Source of the DNA: Sphingomonas profundi
GTDB taxonomy: Bacteria; Pseudomonadota; Alphaproteobacteria; Sphingomonadales; Sphingomonadaceae
Direction of reading: 5' to 3'
Assembly (NCBI RefSeq): GCF_009739515.1
Contig: NZ_CP046535.1
Coordinates: 2,790,001 to 2,854,000 of the forward strand
DNA length: 64,000 bases
The position numbers were made by a program, and so were the translations under genes. The first letter of the stretch is position 1, and every line of letters starts with the position of its first letter. Below the pieces are notes generated by a model. It was not told the DNA's origin and made no database searches. It saw only the letters and a list, made by a program, of their open reading frames with translations. This document shows positions 1 to 9,395 of the stretch, piece by piece.

Positions 1-1146
1 CGTCAGCAGATCGGCCAGCGCCTGCGCGGCGCGGCGGGCGCCCTCGTCCGGCTCGGCATGGGCGCGATCGACGGCGGCGGCGTTGTAGTAGGTGAGCGCG
101 CGGGCGCTCTGGGTCAGCGCGCGCATCGTCATCAGCATCCGCCGCACGTCCGGGTGGGTGATGATCGGCCCGCCCTGCACCCGCTCCCGCGCGTAGCCGA
201 GCGCGCCCTGATAGGCCCGCTCCGCCACCGCCAGGCCCTGCAGGCCCACGCCGATGCGCGCGTGGTTCATCATCGTGAACATCGCCCGCATGCCGCCATG
301 CTCCGGCCCGACGAGCCAGCCGACGCACTTGCCCTCGTCGCCGTAGCTCATCGTGCAGGTGGGCGAGGCGTGGATGCCGAGCTTATGTTCGATCGAGGCG
401 CAGCGCAGGTCGTTGCGCGCGCCCGGCTCGCCATCCGCGCCGGGCAGGAACTTCGGCACGACGAACAGGCTGATCCCCTTGGTGCCGGCCGGCGCGCCCG
501 GCAGCCGCGCGAGCACCAGGTGGACGACGTTGCCGGCGAGATCATGGTCGCCCCAGGTGATGAAGATCTTCGATCCGCTGATGCGGTAGGTGCCGTCGCC
601 GGCCGGCGTGGCGGTGGTGCGCAGCGCCCCCACGTCGGATCCGGCCTGCGGCTCGGTGAGGTTCATCGTGCCGCTCCACTCGCCCGAGATCAGCCGGGAG
701 AGGTAGAGCGCGCGCTGCTCCTCGCTGCCGTGCGCGGAGATGGCGGAGATCGCCCCCTGCGTCAGCATCATGCATAGCGAGAAGGCCATGTTGGCGGAGG
801 TCAGCTGCTCCTGCACGGCGGTCGCCAGCACGAAGGGCAGGCCCTGTCCGCCATAGGCCGGATCGGCGCCCACCGCGCCCCACCCGTTCGCCACATAGGC
901 GGCATAGGCCTCGCGGAAGCCGGCCGGCAGCGTCACGCCGTCCGCAGACCAGCGCGCCCCTTCCGTGTCGCCGATGCGGTTCAGCGGCGCGAACGCCTCC
1001 GCGGCGAAGCGTCCGCCCTCGGCGAGGATCGCCTCCACCATGTCGGCCGTCGCATCCGCGAACGGCGGCAGCGCCGCGAGCCCGGGCAGGTCGGCGACGG
1101 TTTCGAGCACGAAGCCCTGTTCGGCGAGCGGCGGCGTGTACGTCAT
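1..1146 (-). CDS. acyl-CoA dehydrogenase (3' end cut by window edge)
   Basis: FAD-dependent acyl-CoA dehydrogenase, oxidising an acyl-CoA to the 2,3-enoyl-CoA. Only the first 382 codons are in the window; the C-terminal part lies beyond base 1. The protein begins [17 protein letters not shown], an opening typical of the DmdC-like subfamily (about 590 residues when complete). The middle domain is clear: [17 protein letters not shown] around residues 160-180, then FITWGDHD and the helical region with [14 protein letters not shown] at 1146 is the only sensible start. The substrate cannot be told; the family includes 3-methylmercaptopropionyl-CoA and medium/long-chain enzymes. Next to it, on the other strand, is a GST gene. 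Confidence 0.85.
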   Translation of the reverse strand, partial: MTYTPPLAEQGFVLETVADLPGLAALPPFADATADMVEAILAEGGRFAAEAFAPLNRIGDTEGARWSADGVTLPAGFREAYAAYVANGWGAVGADPAYGGQGLPFVLATAVQEQLTSANMAFSLCMMLTQGAISAISAHGSEEQRALYLSRLISGEWSGTMNLTEPQAGSDVGALRTTATPAGDGTYRISGSKIFITWGDHDLAGNVVHLVLARLPGAPAGTKGISLFVVPKFLPGADGEPGARNDLRCASIEHKLGIHASPTCTMSYGDEGKCVGWLVGPEHGGMRAMFTMMNHARIGVGLQGLAVAERAYQGALGYARERVQGGPIITHPDVRRMLMTMRALTQSARALTYYNAAAVDRAHAEPDEGARRAAQALADLLT

Positions 1147-1270
1147 CGCTGTTCCTTACGTGAACGGAAAGACGCTTCATAGCGCATGCGGCGCGTCGAT
1201 CCAGCCCGCCGTGGTCATGCCGCGGGCTGAAGCGTAGGGTTCCGGACGAGACCGTTCCGGGGAGACGCGC

Positions 1271-1942
1271 ATGACGATCGAGGTTTCCGCCTTTCGCTGG
1301 GTGCCGCCGTTCGCCCAAGGCTTCGTCCGCGATCTGCGCGTGCGCTGGGCGCTGGAGGAAGCGGGCCTCCCCTATCGCGAGGCGCTGATCGGCCTGCGCG
1401 ATCGCGAATCGGCGGAATATCGCGCCTGGCAGCCGTTCGGTCAGGTGCCGGCCTATCGCGACGGCACGGTCGAGATGTTCGAATCCGGCGCGATCGTGCT
1501 GCACATCGCCGACCAGTCGGAGGCGCTCTGCCCGCGCGACCCGGCCGGCCGGGCGCGAATGACGACGTGGGTGATCGCGGCGCTGAACTCGGTCGAGCCG
1601 CACGTCGCCAGCCTCGCGGCGATCGACACCTTTCACCGTGGCGAGGCGTGGACCACCGAGCGCCGGCCGCAGGTGGAGGAGGCGGTGTGCGGCCGACTGA
1701 CGGCGCTGGCCGCGTGGCTTGGCGACCGGGATCATCTCGAAGGCCGCTTCACCGCCGGCGACCTCATCATGACGACGGTGCTGCGGGAGCTGGTAGCGAG
1801 CGGCATCCTCTCGCGCTTCCCGACATTGGACGCCTATCGCGCGCGCTGCGAGGCGCGACCCGCCTTCGTGCGGGCGATGGCGGCGCAGATGGAGACGTTC
1901 CGCGCCCACGCCCCGGCCGCGCGGACGAAAGCGAGCGACTGA
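1271..1942 (+). CDS. glutathione S-transferase family protein
   Basis: 223 residues, the normal GST length. The N-terminal thioredoxin-like half contains VRDLRVRWALEEAGLPY, QVPAYRDG and FESGAIVLHIAD (the SNAIL/TRL-type glutathione-binding turn near residues 75-83). The helical C-terminal half contains GRFTAGDLIMTTVLREL, the usual GST-C motif. A GGGGAGA Shine-Dalgarno lies just before ATG 1271. It probably conjugates or reduces electrophiles with glutathione in the cytoplasm. The substrate is unknown. It is a single gene, divergent from the acyl-CoA dehydrogenase gene across about 120 bases. Confidence 0.85.
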   Translation: MTIEVSAFRWVPPFAQGFVRDLRVRWALEEAGLPYREALIGLRDRESAEYRAWQPFGQVPAYRDGTVEMFESGAIVLHIADQSEALCPRDPAGRARMTTWVIAALNSVEPHVASLAAIDTFHRGEAWTTERRPQVEEAVCGRLTALAAWLGDRDHLEGRFTAGDLIMTTVLRELVASGILSRFPTLDAYRARCEARPAFVRAMAAQMETFRAHAPAARTKASD

Positions 1943-2147
1943 CCGCGCGCCCGCCGGCGCCGAGACTTGCGGCCGGCCCGCTAATTCAGGTTAGAGCGCC
2001 CCTTCCGGAGCGCGCCTAAGACGATCGTTCCGGGAAGATAATTCTTGTCTTCCAGATACCTGTGCCCGCGCGTGAACGGCATCGCCGCCGGCGCCGGGTA
2101 TCGGCGGAGGATCGGCGGGGGTCGCGGCAGTATCGATGAAGGATGGG

Positions 2148-2885
2148 ATGGAATCGGTCCTCTCGCCGATACTGCGCAAGCTTTCCCGCCGCACGGCACT
2201 GACGCAGTCGGATCGCGCGGCCTTCCTGGCCCTCCCCTTCACCGTCAAGCGGCTGAACGGCGGCAGCCACATCATGCGCGAGGGCGACGAACCCGTGGAC
2301 TGTTGCGGGCTGCTCTCCGGCTATGCCTATCGCCACAAGATCGTCGGCAACGGCAGCCGCCAGATCGTCTCGATCCACATCGCCGGCGATCTGCTCGATC
2401 TGCAGAACTCCCTGCTCGGCGTGGCCGACCACAATGTGCAGATGCTGACGGCGGGCGAGGTGGCGCTGACGCCGGCGCGGGCCGTGCGCGAGCTGGCCTT
2501 CGCCCACCCGGCGATCGGCCGCGCGATGTGGATCGAGACGCTGGTCGACGGATCGATCTTCCGCGAATGGATCGCCAATGTCGGGCGGCGGGACGCGCGC
2601 TCGCGCATCGCCCACCTGCTCTGCGAGTTCGCCGTGCGGCTGCGGTCCGCCGGCCTGAGCGAGGGCAGCAGCTACGAACTGCCGATGACGCAGGAGCAGA
2701 TCGCCGACGCGACCGGCCTCACCCCCATCCACGTCAATCGCACCCTCCAGGGGCTGCGGGTGAGCGGGCTGATCACCAGCAACCGCCGCACGGTGACGAT
2801 CGAGGACTGGGCCGGGCTCGCCAAGGTGGGCGATTTCAGCGCGGCCTATCTGCATCCGGAGAGTGCGGGCGGCCTGGCGCTATAG
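2148..2885 (+). CDS. Crp/Fnr-family transcriptional regulator
   Basis: About 245 residues: an N-terminal cyclic-nucleotide-binding-like beta-barrel (residues about 25-130) and a C-terminal winged helix with MTQEQIADATGLTPIHVNRTL as the helix-turn-helix. The sensor part has no N-terminal cysteine cluster like FNR and no clear cAMP-binding RxS pair, so the signal is unknown. This type is common in sphingomonads. ATG 2148 is preferred because AAGG sits five bases before it; an earlier in-frame ATG at 2136 lacks a ribosome site. The gene stands alone, convergent with the flavoprotein gene that ends at 2902. Confidence 0.85.
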   Translation: MESVLSPILRKLSRRTALTQSDRAAFLALPFTVKRLNGGSHIMREGDEPVDCCGLLSGYAYRHKIVGNGSRQIVSIHIAGDLLDLQNSLLGVADHNVQMLTAGEVALTPARAVRELAFAHPAIGRAMWIETLVDGSIFREWIANVGRRDARSRIAHLLCEFAVRLRSAGLSEGSSYELPMTQEQIADATGLTPIHVNRTLQGLRVSGLITSNRRTVTIEDWAGLAKVGDFSAAYLHPESAGGLAL

Positions 2886-2901
2886 GCGCGGCCGGCCAAG
2901 G

Positions 2902-4527
2902 CTACCGCGCCGCCAGCAGGCTCAGCGCCACCGCCTCCGCCACCTTGATGCCGTCCACCGCGGCCGAGAGGATGCCGCCGGCATAGCCCGCGCCCTCGCC
3001 CGCCGGGAACAGGCGGGCGGTGTTGAGGCTCTGGAAATCCCGCCCGCGCGTGATCCGCACCGGCGAGGAGGTGCGCGTCTCCACCCCGGTCATCACCGCG
3101 TCGGGATGATCGTAGCCGCCGATCTGCCGGCCGAACACGGGCAGCGCCTCGCGCAGCGCCGCCACCGCATAATCGGGCAGGCACCCGGCAAGGTCGGTCG
3201 GCCGGACGCCGGGCTTGTACGAGGGGACGACCTTGCCGAGCGCCTCGGAAGGGCGGCCGGCAAGGAAATCGCCGACGCGCTGGCCGGGTGCCGCATAGGT
3301 GCCGCCCCCGGCCACGAACGCGCGGGATTCCCAGTGCCGTTGCAGGGCGATGCCGGCCAGCGGATGGCCGGGATAGTCGCGTGCCGGATCGATGCCGACG
3401 ACCAGACCCGAATTGGCATTGAACTCCGCGCGCGAATACTGGCTCATGCCGTTCGTCGCCACGCGCCCCTCCTCGGAGGTGGCCGCCACCACGCGGCCGC
3501 CGGGGCACATGCAGAAGCTGTAGACCGTCCGCCCGTTCGCGCAGTGGTGCGAGAGCGAGTAGGCGGCGGCGCCCAGATCCGGATGGCCGGCGCACGCGCC
3601 GAAACGGGCGCGATCGATCCACGACTGCGGATGCTCGATCCGCACGCCGATCGAGAAGGGCTTCGCTTCCACGTGCACGCCGCGATCGTGCAGCATGTGA
3701 AAGGTGTCGCGCGCGCTGTGGCCCACCGCCAGCACCACATGGTCCGCCGCCAGATAGCCGCCATCGTGGAAGTGGAGGCCGCGCACCTGCCGCGTACCGT
3801 CTGTCGCGACCGCGACGTCGATGTCCTCCACCCGCCGGCCGAAGCGATATTCGCCGCCGAGCGCCTCGATCGTGGCGCGCATGCTCTCCACCATCGTGAC
3901 AAGGCGGAAGGTGCCGATGTGCGGATGCGCCTCCACCAGTATCTCTGGCGGCGCGCCGGCCTTCACGAACTCGGCGAGCACCTTGCGGCCGAGGAAGCGG
4001 GGATCCTTGATCTGGCTCCACAGCTTGCCGTCGGAGAAGGTGCCGGCGCCGCCCTCGCCGAACTGCACGTTCGATTCCGGCTCCAGCACGCCGCGCCGCC
4101 ACAGGCCCCAGGTGTCCTTCGTCCGTTCCCGTACCACCTTGCCGCGATCGACGATGATCGGGCGGAAACCCATCTGCGCCAGGATCAGCCCGGCGAACAG
4201 GCCGCACGGGCCGGCGCCGATCACCACCGGGCGCGGGCCGCCCCACCCCGCCGGCGCCCGCGCGACGAAGCGATACGCCGTATCCGGGCGCGGGCGGACG
4301 TGCGGATCGCCGGCGAAGCGCGCGAGAACGGCCGCCTCGTCCGCCACCGCGGCATCCACCGAATAGACCATCTGGATCGCGGACTTGCGCCGGGCATCGT
4401 TGGCGCGGCGCACGATCTCCCACCCGGTCAGCTCGGCGGGGGCGATGCCCAGCCGGGCGACCAGCGCGGCGGGCAGCGCGTCCGCCGGGTGATCCAGCGG
4501 CAGCTTGAGTTCGGACACGCGGAGCAT
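2902..4527 (-). CDS. FAD-dependent dehydrogenase of the COG2509 type
   Basis: 541-residue flavoprotein. A leading region of about 100 residues (VRRANDARRKSAIQMVYSVD) is followed by the dinucleotide fold VVIGAGPCGLFAGLILAQMG and a second FAD contact near the C-terminus, LFPAGEGAGYAGGILSAA. GEGGAGTFSDGKLWSQIKD and TSSPVRITR are conserved in this uncharacterised family, which is related to HI0933- and GidA-like oxidoreductases. The reaction is not known. It lies nine bases downstream of the trhO stop on the same strand, so the two are probably co-transcribed. Confidence 0.8.
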   Translation of the reverse strand: MLRVSELKLPLDHPADALPAALVARLGIAPAELTGWEIVRRANDARRKSAIQMVYSVDAAVADEAAVLARFAGDPHVRPRPDTAYRFVARAPAGWGGPRPVVIGAGPCGLFAGLILAQMGFRPIIVDRGKVVRERTKDTWGLWRRGVLEPESNVQFGEGGAGTFSDGKLWSQIKDPRFLGRKVLAEFVKAGAPPEILVEAHPHIGTFRLVTMVESMRATIEALGGEYRFGRRVEDIDVAVATDGTRQVRGLHFHDGGYLAADHVVLAVGHSARDTFHMLHDRGVHVEAKPFSIGVRIEHPQSWIDRARFGACAGHPDLGAAAYSLSHHCANGRTVYSFCMCPGGRVVAATSEEGRVATNGMSQYSRAEFNANSGLVVGIDPARDYPGHPLAGIALQRHWESRAFVAGGGTYAAPGQRVGDFLAGRPSEALGKVVPSYKPGVRPTDLAGCLPDYAVAALREALPVFGRQIGGYDHPDAVMTGVETRTSSPVRITRGRDFQSLNTARLFPAGEGAGYAGGILSAAVDGIKVAEAVALSLLAAR

Positions 4528-4536
4528 CGCCGCGCT

Positions 4537-5406
4537 CTACCCTGCCCCGCCCGGCGATGCCAACGCACCGTAGCAGGCCGGGCAGCTCACGCCCTCGCGG
4601 TAGAGCGGCGAGGCGCGGTCCGCCGCACTCACCGGGCGGCCGCACGGGCGGCAGAGCGCGTGGGTGCCGAGCGCCAGGCCGTGCGCCACCGCGACGCGGC
4701 CGTCGAACACATAGCATTCGCCGCGCCAGCGGCTCTCCGCCGCCGGCACCGTCTCCAGGTAGCGCAGGATGCCGCCCCGCAGGTGGTAGACCTCGTCCAC
4801 CCCTTCCGCCTTCAGGAAGGCGGTGGCCTTTTCGCAGCGTATGCCGCCCGTGCAGAACAGAGCGAAGCGCGGCGCCGCCTCGCCTTTCGCCAGCGCCGCG
4901 CGATTGGCGCGGAACCAGGCGGGGAAATCGCGGAAGCTGGCGGTGGCCGGATCGATCGCGCCGGCGAAGCTGCCGATCGCCACCTCATAATCGTTGCGCG
5001 TATCGATCAGGATCGTGCCCGGCCGCGCGATCAGCGCGTTCCACTCGGCCGCCGGCACATAGTGGCCGACGCCCTGCAAGGGATCGACCGCCGGCTCGCC
5101 CATCGTGACGATCTCCCGCTTCAGCCGCACCTTCAGGCGATCGAACGGCGGCGTCGCGGCGCGTGACGTCTTCACCTCGACATCGGCGCAGCCCGGCAGC
5201 GCGCGGATGTGGGCGAGCGCGGCGGCGACGCCCTCGTCCGTGCCGGCGATCGTGCCGTTGATGCCTTCCGGCGCCAGCAGCAGCGTGCCGCGCACCCCCG
5301 CCGCCCGGCAGGCACGAGCGAGCGGCTCGCGCAAGCCGGCCGCGTCGGCGAACGGGGTGAAGCGGTAGAGCGCGGCGACGCGGAACGGCAGGGCGGAGGC
5401 GGGCAA
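4537..5406 (-). CDS. trhO: tRNA uridine(34) hydroxylase (rhodanese-domain protein)
   Basis: TrhO/YceA makes 5-hydroxyuridine at the wobble position of tRNA. The sequence shows the N-terminal acylphosphatase-like part ([17 protein letters not shown]), a central rhodanese domain with [16 protein letters not shown] and active-site cysteine loop [11 protein letters not shown], and a C-terminal region with cysteine pairs (CRPC, CPAC). Length is about 289 residues. The start is uncertain: homologues begin about where codon CTG 5418 lies, and no ATG or GTG is in frame nearby, so TTG 5406 was chosen. It is followed by the COG2509 flavoprotein gene on the same strand. Confidence 0.85.
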   Translation of the reverse strand: MPASALPFRVAALYRFTPFADAAGLREPLARACRAAGVRGTLLLAPEGINGTIAGTDEGVAAALAHIRALPGCADVEVKTSRAATPPFDRLKVRLKREIVTMGEPAVDPLQGVGHYVPAAEWNALIARPGTILIDTRNDYEVAIGSFAGAIDPATASFRDFPAWFRANRAALAKGEAAPRFALFCTGGIRCEKATAFLKAEGVDEVYHLRGGILRYLETVPAAESRWRGECYVFDGRVAVAHGLALGTHALCRPCGRPVSAADRASPLYREGVSCPACYGALASPGGAG

Positions 5407-5706
5407 GGCATGATCCAGGCGGCAGGCGGAGCGACCGGGCGATGGCGCGTCGGTGGCGGCGTGGCAAGGGACGGCGCGCGCGCCACCCAAGCGAAGGCGG
5501 CTTCGCAGGCGCCGCCAGCCGCGCTTCCGCGCCGATGGACGACCGCCGACACCGTCGACGCCATCGCCTCCGCCGCGCCGATCTTGCGCGACAGGCCGGT
5601 GCGAGCCGAGACACCGTGTCCGCGGCTCGGACTGCCGAAGGCGGCGCCGATAAACAACGGATCGGGATCGGGAACGTCGGATCGCCGATCCGGTTGACTC
5701 CTCCGG
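5407..5706. other. intergenic region between trhO and the antiporter gene
   Basis: About 300 bases between divergent genes. The upstream in-frame continuation of trhO has no stop codon and codes for a low-complexity Arg/Gly-rich string, which looks like chance. I see no tRNA, terminator or repeat. It should contain promoters for both flanking genes, but none can be named with confidence. Confidence 0.4.
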
Positions 5707-7248
5707 ATGACCTTCTTCGAGAGCCTGCTCGCCTTGCTGCTCGGCGGGATCCTGCTGCTGCAGGTCTCGCGCCGCTTCTGCCTGCCTTATCCGGCGCTGC
5801 TCGCCGCCGCCGGCGTGGGGCTGGCCTTCGTTCCCGGCGCGCCGCAGATCCGCATCGATCCGGCGCTCGCTCTGCCCCTGTTCATCGCCCCGGCCCTGCT
5901 GGACGCCGCGTTCGACTTTCCGGCCGGCGTGGTGTGGCGGCTGTGGCGGCCGCTGTTCGCGCTGGCCGTGGTGGCGGTGCTGCTCACCGCCGCCGTGGTC
6001 GCGTGGATCGGCTGGGCCTTCGCCGGTCTGCCGATCGCGGCCGCCGTGGCGCTGGGCGCGATCGTCGCCCCGCCGGACGCCGCGGCATCGATGGCGGTGC
6101 TGAACAGCGTCTCCATGCCGCGCCGCACGCTGGCCGTGCTGAAGGGCGAGAGCCTGCTCAACGACGCGACCGCGCTGCTGCTGTTCACCGCCGCCGTCGC
6201 GGTGCAGCAGCACGGCGGCATAGACGGCACGATCGCGCTGGAGCTGGGGCTGGAGGCGCCGGGCGGCATCGCCCTGGGCGTGGGCCTGGCGTGGCTCTAC
6301 CGCCGCATCGTCCGCTTCGTCGCGGGCACGCTGGGCGGCAACCTGCTGGAGTTCGTCAACACCTTCTGGGTGTGGATCATCGCAGAGAAATTGCACCTCT
6401 CCGCCGTGCTCTGCGTCGTCGCCTTCGCGATGACGATCGCGCGCACCGCCGCGCTGCGCCAGCCGCCGCGCGTGCGGCTCCACTCCTATGCAGTGTGGGA
6501 GACGGTGGTCTTCCTGCTCAACGTGCTCGCCTTCCTGCTGATGGGCATGCAGGTGCGGATCATCGTCGGCCGCATGCCGGCGGCGCGGCTGGAACATGCG
6601 CTCGGCATCGCCGGCCTCGTCATCCTCGGCGTCATCCTCGTCCGGCTGGTCTGGGTGATCGGCTACAACCGCGTGGCGAAGCGGGTGCGGCTGCTGCGCG
6701 GCGACTATGAGCCGGCGACGCTGGCGCAGGGCGTGCTGGTCGGCTGGTGCGGGATGCGCGGGCTGCTGACAGTGGCCACCGCCTTCGCCCTGCCCGGCGA
6801 CTTCCCGGAACGCGACGTGATCGTGCTCACCGCCTTCGCCGTGGTGCTCGCCACCTTGGTGGTGCAGGGCGCTACGGTGATCCCGCTGATCCGCCTGCTG
6901 AAGCTGAGCGACACGGAGGATCTGGATCGCGAGCTGGCATCGGCGCGCACGGCGCTGGCGGAGGCGGCGACGGGAAGCCTGGACGGGGAGCCCGGCGACG
7001 AGGCCGAGCATCTACGCTACGCCTACCGGCTGGAGCATGCCGCCGTGGCCGACCCGCCCTCGCCAGAGCCGCTGGAGCGGCGCCGCGCGCTAGGCCTGCG
7101 GGCGATCACGGCCGAGCGCAAGCGGCTGGAGGCGCTGCGCGCCACGCACGAGGTGGGGCCGGACACCTACCAGGTGCTGCAGGAGGAGCTGGACTTCCGC
7201 GCGCTGGCGCTCACCTCCGACGACGAGCGCCAGATCGAGGCGAACTGA
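5707..7248 (+). CDS. Na+/H+ antiporter, CPA1 family
   Basis: 513-residue membrane protein with about 12 hydrophobic segments over residues 1-400. Family hallmarks are the paired acidic region [16 protein letters not shown] (residues about 118-133; the PPDA/TDPV ion-binding segment), [16 protein letters not shown], and [18 protein letters not shown]. The soluble C-terminal tail of about 100 residues is charged ([17 protein letters not shown]), as in NhaP/YjcE-type proteins. It exchanges cytoplasmic Na+ (or K+) for protons in the inner membrane. Ion preference cannot be read from sequence. No strong Shine-Dalgarno is visible before ATG 5707. Confidence 0.9.
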   Translation: MTFFESLLALLLGGILLLQVSRRFCLPYPALLAAAGVGLAFVPGAPQIRIDPALALPLFIAPALLDAAFDFPAGVVWRLWRPLFALAVVAVLLTAAVVAWIGWAFAGLPIAAAVALGAIVAPPDAAASMAVLNSVSMPRRTLAVLKGESLLNDATALLLFTAAVAVQQHGGIDGTIALELGLEAPGGIALGVGLAWLYRRIVRFVAGTLGGNLLEFVNTFWVWIIAEKLHLSAVLCVVAFAMTIARTAALRQPPRVRLHSYAVWETVVFLLNVLAFLLMGMQVRIIVGRMPAARLEHALGIAGLVILGVILVRLVWVIGYNRVAKRVRLLRGDYEPATLAQGVLVGWCGMRGLLTVATAFALPGDFPERDVIVLTAFAVVLATLVVQGATVIPLIRLLKLSDTEDLDRELASARTALAEAATGSLDGEPGDEAEHLRYAYRLEHAAVADPPSPEPLERRRALGLRAITAERKRLEALRATHEVGPDTYQVLQEELDFRALALTSDDERQIEAN

Positions 7249-7260
7249 CCGCCCGATCCG

Positions 7261-7668
7261 CTACCAGCTCTTGGCCTTGCCCGGCTTGGTATAAGGCACG
7301 AACTTGCCGAGCCCGACCGAGCCGGACGGGAAGCGGCTGCCGCGATCAACGAGGCGGACGATATCGATGCTGCACAGCTGCGAACTGTGCGTGTCGGTGA
7401 CGAGGATGTCGTCCCAGCCGAGGAAGTTGGCGCCGCTTTCCGGCCGGTTCAGATAATAGCGGCCGCCGTTCGTCTCGTAGAGGATCGCCGTCCGGTCGAT
7501 GATCCGGCTGGAGCGGATATCGCGCAGGTTGATGCAGTCGACCGGCTCGCCGGGCACGCGGCCGGCGAGCGCCTTGGCGATCTTCGCCTCCGGATCGGCG
7601 GACCTGGCGGCCATCGCCGTGCCGGCGGAGAGCAACGCGCCGGCGAGGAGCAAGGGCATGAAACGCAT
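7261..7668 (-). CDS. small secreted protein, DUF6491-like
   Basis: 135 residues. It begins with a signal peptide (MRFMPLLLAGALLSAGTAMA, cleavage after AMA). The mature part has two cysteines, in VDCINLRDI and SSQLCSID, which could form one disulfide, and it contains DRTAILYETNGGRYYLNR. This pattern resembles DUF6491, a family of small periplasmic proteins of unknown role; the assignment is from memory of the pattern. The start was chosen for the signal peptide; the longer open frame upstream is not convincing. The gene is convergent with the antiporter gene, 12 bases away. Confidence 0.65.
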   Translation of the reverse strand: MRFMPLLLAGALLSAGTAMAARSADPEAKIAKALAGRVPGEPVDCINLRDIRSSRIIDRTAILYETNGGRYYLNRPESGANFLGWDDILVTDTHSSQLCSIDIVRLVDRGSRFPSGSVGLGKFVPYTKPGKAKSW

Positions 7669-7809
7669 GAGGAATCGTCCTGACTGGAGCTGTGCCGACA
7701 CCGTAGGCGATCTCCGCTGAACCTGTGCTGACCACGGCCGGGCGCACCGCGAGCGGCGCCTGCGCGCGGCCGGTTGACAGGGTCGCAGGATCGTTTCACA
7801 CTTTACCAG

Positions 7810-8169
7810 ATGGTGAACAATTACGCCTCTCCGAACCAGGATCCCGCACGGCTGGACCGGATCTTCTCGGCGCTGGCCGATCCCAGCCGGCGGGCGATGC
7901 TGGCGCGGCTGGAGGCCGAGGAAAGCCTGTCGGTCAGCGATCTCGCCCGGCCGCTGCCGATCAAGCTGCCGGCGGTGATGAAGCATCTCGACGTGCTGGC
8001 CGGCGCGGGGCTGATCCGGCGGGACAAGAGCGGCCGAACCGTCTCCGTACGGCTGGCGGCGCAGCCGATGGAGGAGGCGATGGGCTGGCTCAGCCGCTAC
8101 GAACGCTTCTGGAGCGACCGGCTGGACCGCCTGACGGCGGTGGCCGAGGAGATGGAGGCGGCGCGATGA
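7810..8169 (+). CDS. ArsR-family transcriptional regulator
   Basis: 119-residue winged-helix repressor. LDRIFSALADPSRRAMLARL and LPIKLPAVMKHLDVLAGAGLIRR are the standard first helix and recognition helix of the ArsR subgroup paired with SRPBCC proteins. There are no metal-binding cysteine pairs, so it is probably not a metal sensor. ATG 7810 is preferred; a TTG at 7774 is also in frame. Its stop overlaps the start of the next gene (ATGA), so it heads an operon of stress or detoxification-type genes and probably represses it. Confidence 0.85.
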   Translation: MVNNYASPNQDPARLDRIFSALADPSRRAMLARLEAEESLSVSDLARPLPIKLPAVMKHLDVLAGAGLIRRDKSGRTVSVRLAAQPMEEAMGWLSRYERFWSDRLDRLTAVAEEMEAAR

Positions 8170-8630
8170 GCGACACCAGCCTCACGATCGTGCGACGGAT
8201 GCGGGCCTCCCCCGACACCGTCTTCGCCGCCCTGATCCGCCCGGAGCTGATCGCCCGGTGGTGGGGGCCGGACGACGGCCCGGTGCTGCTGAGCGAGGCG
8301 GACGCGCGGGTGGGCGGCGCCTTCCGCGTGCGCTTCCGCATGCTGGACGATAGCGAGCATGAGAGCGTCGGCACCTATCTGGAGGTGGCGGCGCCGACGC
8401 GGCTGGCGATGACGTGGCGCTGGATCGGCCGCCCCGACCCGGAATCGCTGCTTGAGTTCGACCTGCGCCCAATCGCCGGCGGCACCGAGCTGACCCTCAC
8501 CCACTCCCGCCTGCCCGATGCCGGGGAACGCGACGGCCACCGCCTGGGCTGGAGCGGCGCGCTCGACAAGCTAGAACGGCTGATCGCCGCTCGCTCCACC
8601 GCCGGGGAAGGAACCGACCATGCTGCGTGA
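8166..8630 (+). CDS. SRPBCC (AHSA1-like) domain protein
   Basis: 154 residues forming a single START/Bet v 1-like ligand-binding fold. VRRMRASPDTVFAALIRPELIARWWGP is the classic AHSA1 opening; GTYLEVAAPTRLAMTW and GGTELTLTHSRLPD follow. The family binds small hydrophobic ligands, and its members are almost always encoded beside an ArsR regulator, as here (ATGA overlap at 8166). The specific ligand is unknown. It overlaps the next gene by 11 bases. Confidence 0.85.
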   Translation: MSDTSLTIVRRMRASPDTVFAALIRPELIARWWGPDDGPVLLSEADARVGGAFRVRFRMLDDSEHESVGTYLEVAAPTRLAMTWRWIGRPDPESLLEFDLRPIAGGTELTLTHSRLPDAGERDGHRLGWSGALDKLERLIAARSTAGEGTDHAA

Positions 8631-8997
8631 CATCGCCTCTTCCGCCATCGTCGCCGTCGGCGATCTGCCGCGCGCCCGCGCCTTCTACGCCGACGTGCTG
8701 GAGCTGCCGATCGTGGAGGAGAGCGGCGAGGTGATCGTCTTCGCGACCGGATCGACGCGACTGGTGGTCTACCGATCGGACGCGGCCGGCGGCAACCGCG
8801 CCAACGCGGTGGTGTGGGGCTGCGGCGACGAGATCCACGCGATCGTCGCCGCCCTCGAACGCAAGGGCGTCACGTTCGAGCATTATCCAGCGATGGAAGG
8901 GCTGACACTGGAGGGCAACGTCCATGTCGCGGGTGGCGCGACGCTCGTCTGGCTGAAGGATCCCGACGGCAACATCCTGCACCTGAACAGCTTCTAG
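8620..8997 (+). CDS. VOC-family (glyoxalase/dioxygenase fold) protein
   Basis: 125 residues, one vicinal-oxygen-chelate module. The beta-alpha-beta-beta-beta pattern starts with SAIVAVGDLPRARAFYADVL and ends with ATLVWLKDPDGNILHLNSF. It could be a glyoxalase-like isomerase or a resistance protein. Few of the usual metal ligands can be assigned by eye, so enzyme function is uncertain. The SD AAGGA lies before ATG 8620. Third gene of the ArsR-led operon. Confidence 0.8.
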   Translation: MLRDIASSAIVAVGDLPRARAFYADVLELPIVEESGEVIVFATGSTRLVVYRSDAAGGNRANAVVWGCGDEIHAIVAALERKGVTFEHYPAMEGLTLEGNVHVAGGATLVWLKDPDGNILHLNSF

Positions 8998-9022
8998 GCA
9001 ACCCTCAGCAAGGAGAGAGACG

Positions 9023-9370
9023 ATGAACTATGTCGACGGCTTCGTTCTGGCGGTGCCGGCCGCCAAGAAAGAGGCGTATATCGCCCACGCGCAGGCCGCC
9101 CTGCCGATGTTCAAGAGCTACGGCGTGCTGCGCATGGTGGAATGCTGGGGCGACGACGTGCCCGAGGGCAAGATCACCGACTTCCGCATGGCGGTGAAGG
9201 CGGAGGAGGGCGAGGTGGTGCTGTTCTCCTGGCTGGAATGGCCGTCCAAGGAGGTGCGCGACGCCGGCGTCAAGAAGATGATGGACGATCCGGCGATGCG
9301 CGACATGGAGATGCCGTTCGACGGCAAGCGCATGATCTTCGGCGGTTTCCAGCCGATCCTCGACGCCTGA
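9023..9370 (+). CDS. DUF1428 (YbaA-like) protein
   Basis: 115 residues. MNYVDGFVLAVPAAKKEAY and GKITDFRMAVKAEEGEVVLFSW are typical of DUF1428, a dimeric alpha/beta-barrel family of unknown function. PFDGKRMIFGGFQPI is the conserved end. A strong SD (AAGGAGAG) precedes ATG 9023. It lies between two VOC genes, which suggests small-molecule detoxification; that role is inferred. Confidence 0.85.
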   Translation: MNYVDGFVLAVPAAKKEAYIAHAQAALPMFKSYGVLRMVECWGDDVPEGKITDFRMAVKAEEGEVVLFSWLEWPSKEVRDAGVKKMMDDPAMRDMEMPFDGKRMIFGGFQPILDA

Positions 9371-9395
9371 CCCGCCCCGCACCGGAGGATATGCC

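Noticed and set aside
542-1909. 455-residue minus-strand open frame across the acyl-CoA dehydrogenase and GST genes
   Set aside because: It is Arg/His/Ala-rich and out of frame with the real acyl-CoA dehydrogenase gene, and it is antisense to the GST gene. This is a typical high-GC shadow.
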